From Priapulus caudatus (Eukaryota; Priapulida; Priapulimorpha; Priapulimorphida; Priapulidae), in the NCBI RefSeq assembly GCF_000485595.1, contig NW_014577261.1, positions 307,080 through 332,288 on the forward strand: a DNA stretch of 25,209 nt, written 5' to 3'. The position numbers and the translations under genes are program-made. Shown here piece by piece: positions 24,592-25,209 of the stretch. The stretch's first letter is position 1, and every line of letters begins with the position of its first letter. A model generated the notes under the pieces. It did no database searches. It saw only the letters and a program-made list of their open reading frames with translations, and was not told where the DNA came from.

Positions 24592-25209
24592 CTGTAACAT
24601 AAAATCAATGAAGTTTAAATGAGGTAACAGTTACTCGGCCTTAAGGCCTTCAGTTTACAAATCACAGAGCTCCGGCAGTACAATAGTCGGTTTACTTAAA
24701 TGTGCTGGCACTGGGAATGCTGTCTTCCACTATGCAGGCAACCATGTAAAAACATCTGTACGTGTGCCTGGCTTCACCTTCACTACATCTCACTTCTCTT
24801 ATTCCAATTGTTCCTGCATGCCTGCTGCCAGCTGGGAGTTATCTTCGCCCTATTTTTGTCTACACCATGGTTTATTTATAGTAATGTTGTTTAGGTGACT
24901 GCCTAATAAATGACTGCTCACCTGTGCTACATAATGCATCATTTGGCTGCTTCTGTACCAGTTGTAGCGTTTCGTGCTTTCCGGCGACACCCGATGGCGC
25001 CACCGGTCGACACACAATGGCTAGCACACAATCTAGGTATATTACTTACCCGTTGTGTCTGGAGACGTTGTACCGGCCGTGATCGTCGGCCCCGGACCTC
25101 GCTAGCCACCCGGGCGCTTTGATGCTACTGCGCCCCCCGCAATAACCTATTCTGCCGTGTTCCGTATCGGTGCGTCGTAGAGTTAGTCAACCATGCGAGA
25201 CGAGGGGCG
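24592..25209. other. Right edge: PEX12 intron or 5' region
   Basis: The conserved N-terminal PEX12 region was not found in any minus-strand frame here. From 25060 to the end it is CpG-rich, unlike the rest of the window, and could be a promoter or 5' UTR. A donor-like CGG/gtaagt on the minus strand lies near 25050. Confidence 0.4.
24922..24952 (-). CDS. Possible upstream PEX12 exon (31 nt)
   Basis: On the minus strand, acceptor CTGGTACAG and a strong donor AGCACAG/gtgagc enclose 31 bases encoding KQPNDALCST, phase 0 to 1. This is the phase the next exon needs. Its similarity to the variable stretch before SASFSENFYG is slight, so it may be chance. Confidence 0.25.

Overview
This is an intron-rich animal nuclear contig with two genes lying tail to tail. 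The split SH3, SH2, PX and PEX12 reading frames, GT/AG introns with consistent phases, AATAAA polyadenylation signal and dense dispersed repeats all point to a metazoan. The repeats (CGTC microsatellites beside triple AGGTCA motifs, 'cctccg..cggagg' elements, tRNA-like SINE heads, a Helitron-like 3' end) look like those of marine invertebrates. I cannot name the phylum with confidence. There is one 555-base assembly gap at 10655-11209.

Plus strand, 1430-20994: one multi-exon gene that I assembled by eye from 20 exons. Phases agree at every junction, and the visible coding length is exactly 874 codons including the stop. The start codon was not found. The domain order is PX - SH3 - SH3 - proline and tyrosine-motif linker - SH3 - internally duplicated linker - SH2. 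The PX-SH3-SH3 half resembles the NADPH-oxidase organizer family (p47phox/NOXO1) and the SH3PXD2/TKS adaptors. The SH3-SH2 half resembles NCK/GRB-type adaptors. The linker carries three consecutive YxN motifs (Grb2-SH2 consensus), a YVQL site and a TxYxxI site. I know of no named family with this combination, and it is the main result of the window.

Minus strand, 22169-24591 (perhaps to 24952): peroxisome biogenesis factor 12 (PEX12), six confident exons covering the central and C-terminal part, including the membrane segment and the RING-like zinc domain. The N-terminal part is not found and probably lies beyond the right edge.

Introns and the intergenic region hold most of the repeats. These are a 174-bp tandem duplication with triple DR1 motifs (intron 2); a dispersed 'ACTCGCC' repeat present in introns of both genes; a foldback element with about 345-bp arms and a small basic ORF (intron 12); a composite of tRNA-like segments, GGATG arrays and Helitron-like ends (intron 14); a minisatellite that has copied a splice donor (intron 15); and a 47-bp perfect inverted repeat (intron 18). 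Bases 1-153 may be the end of a third, unrecognised gene.
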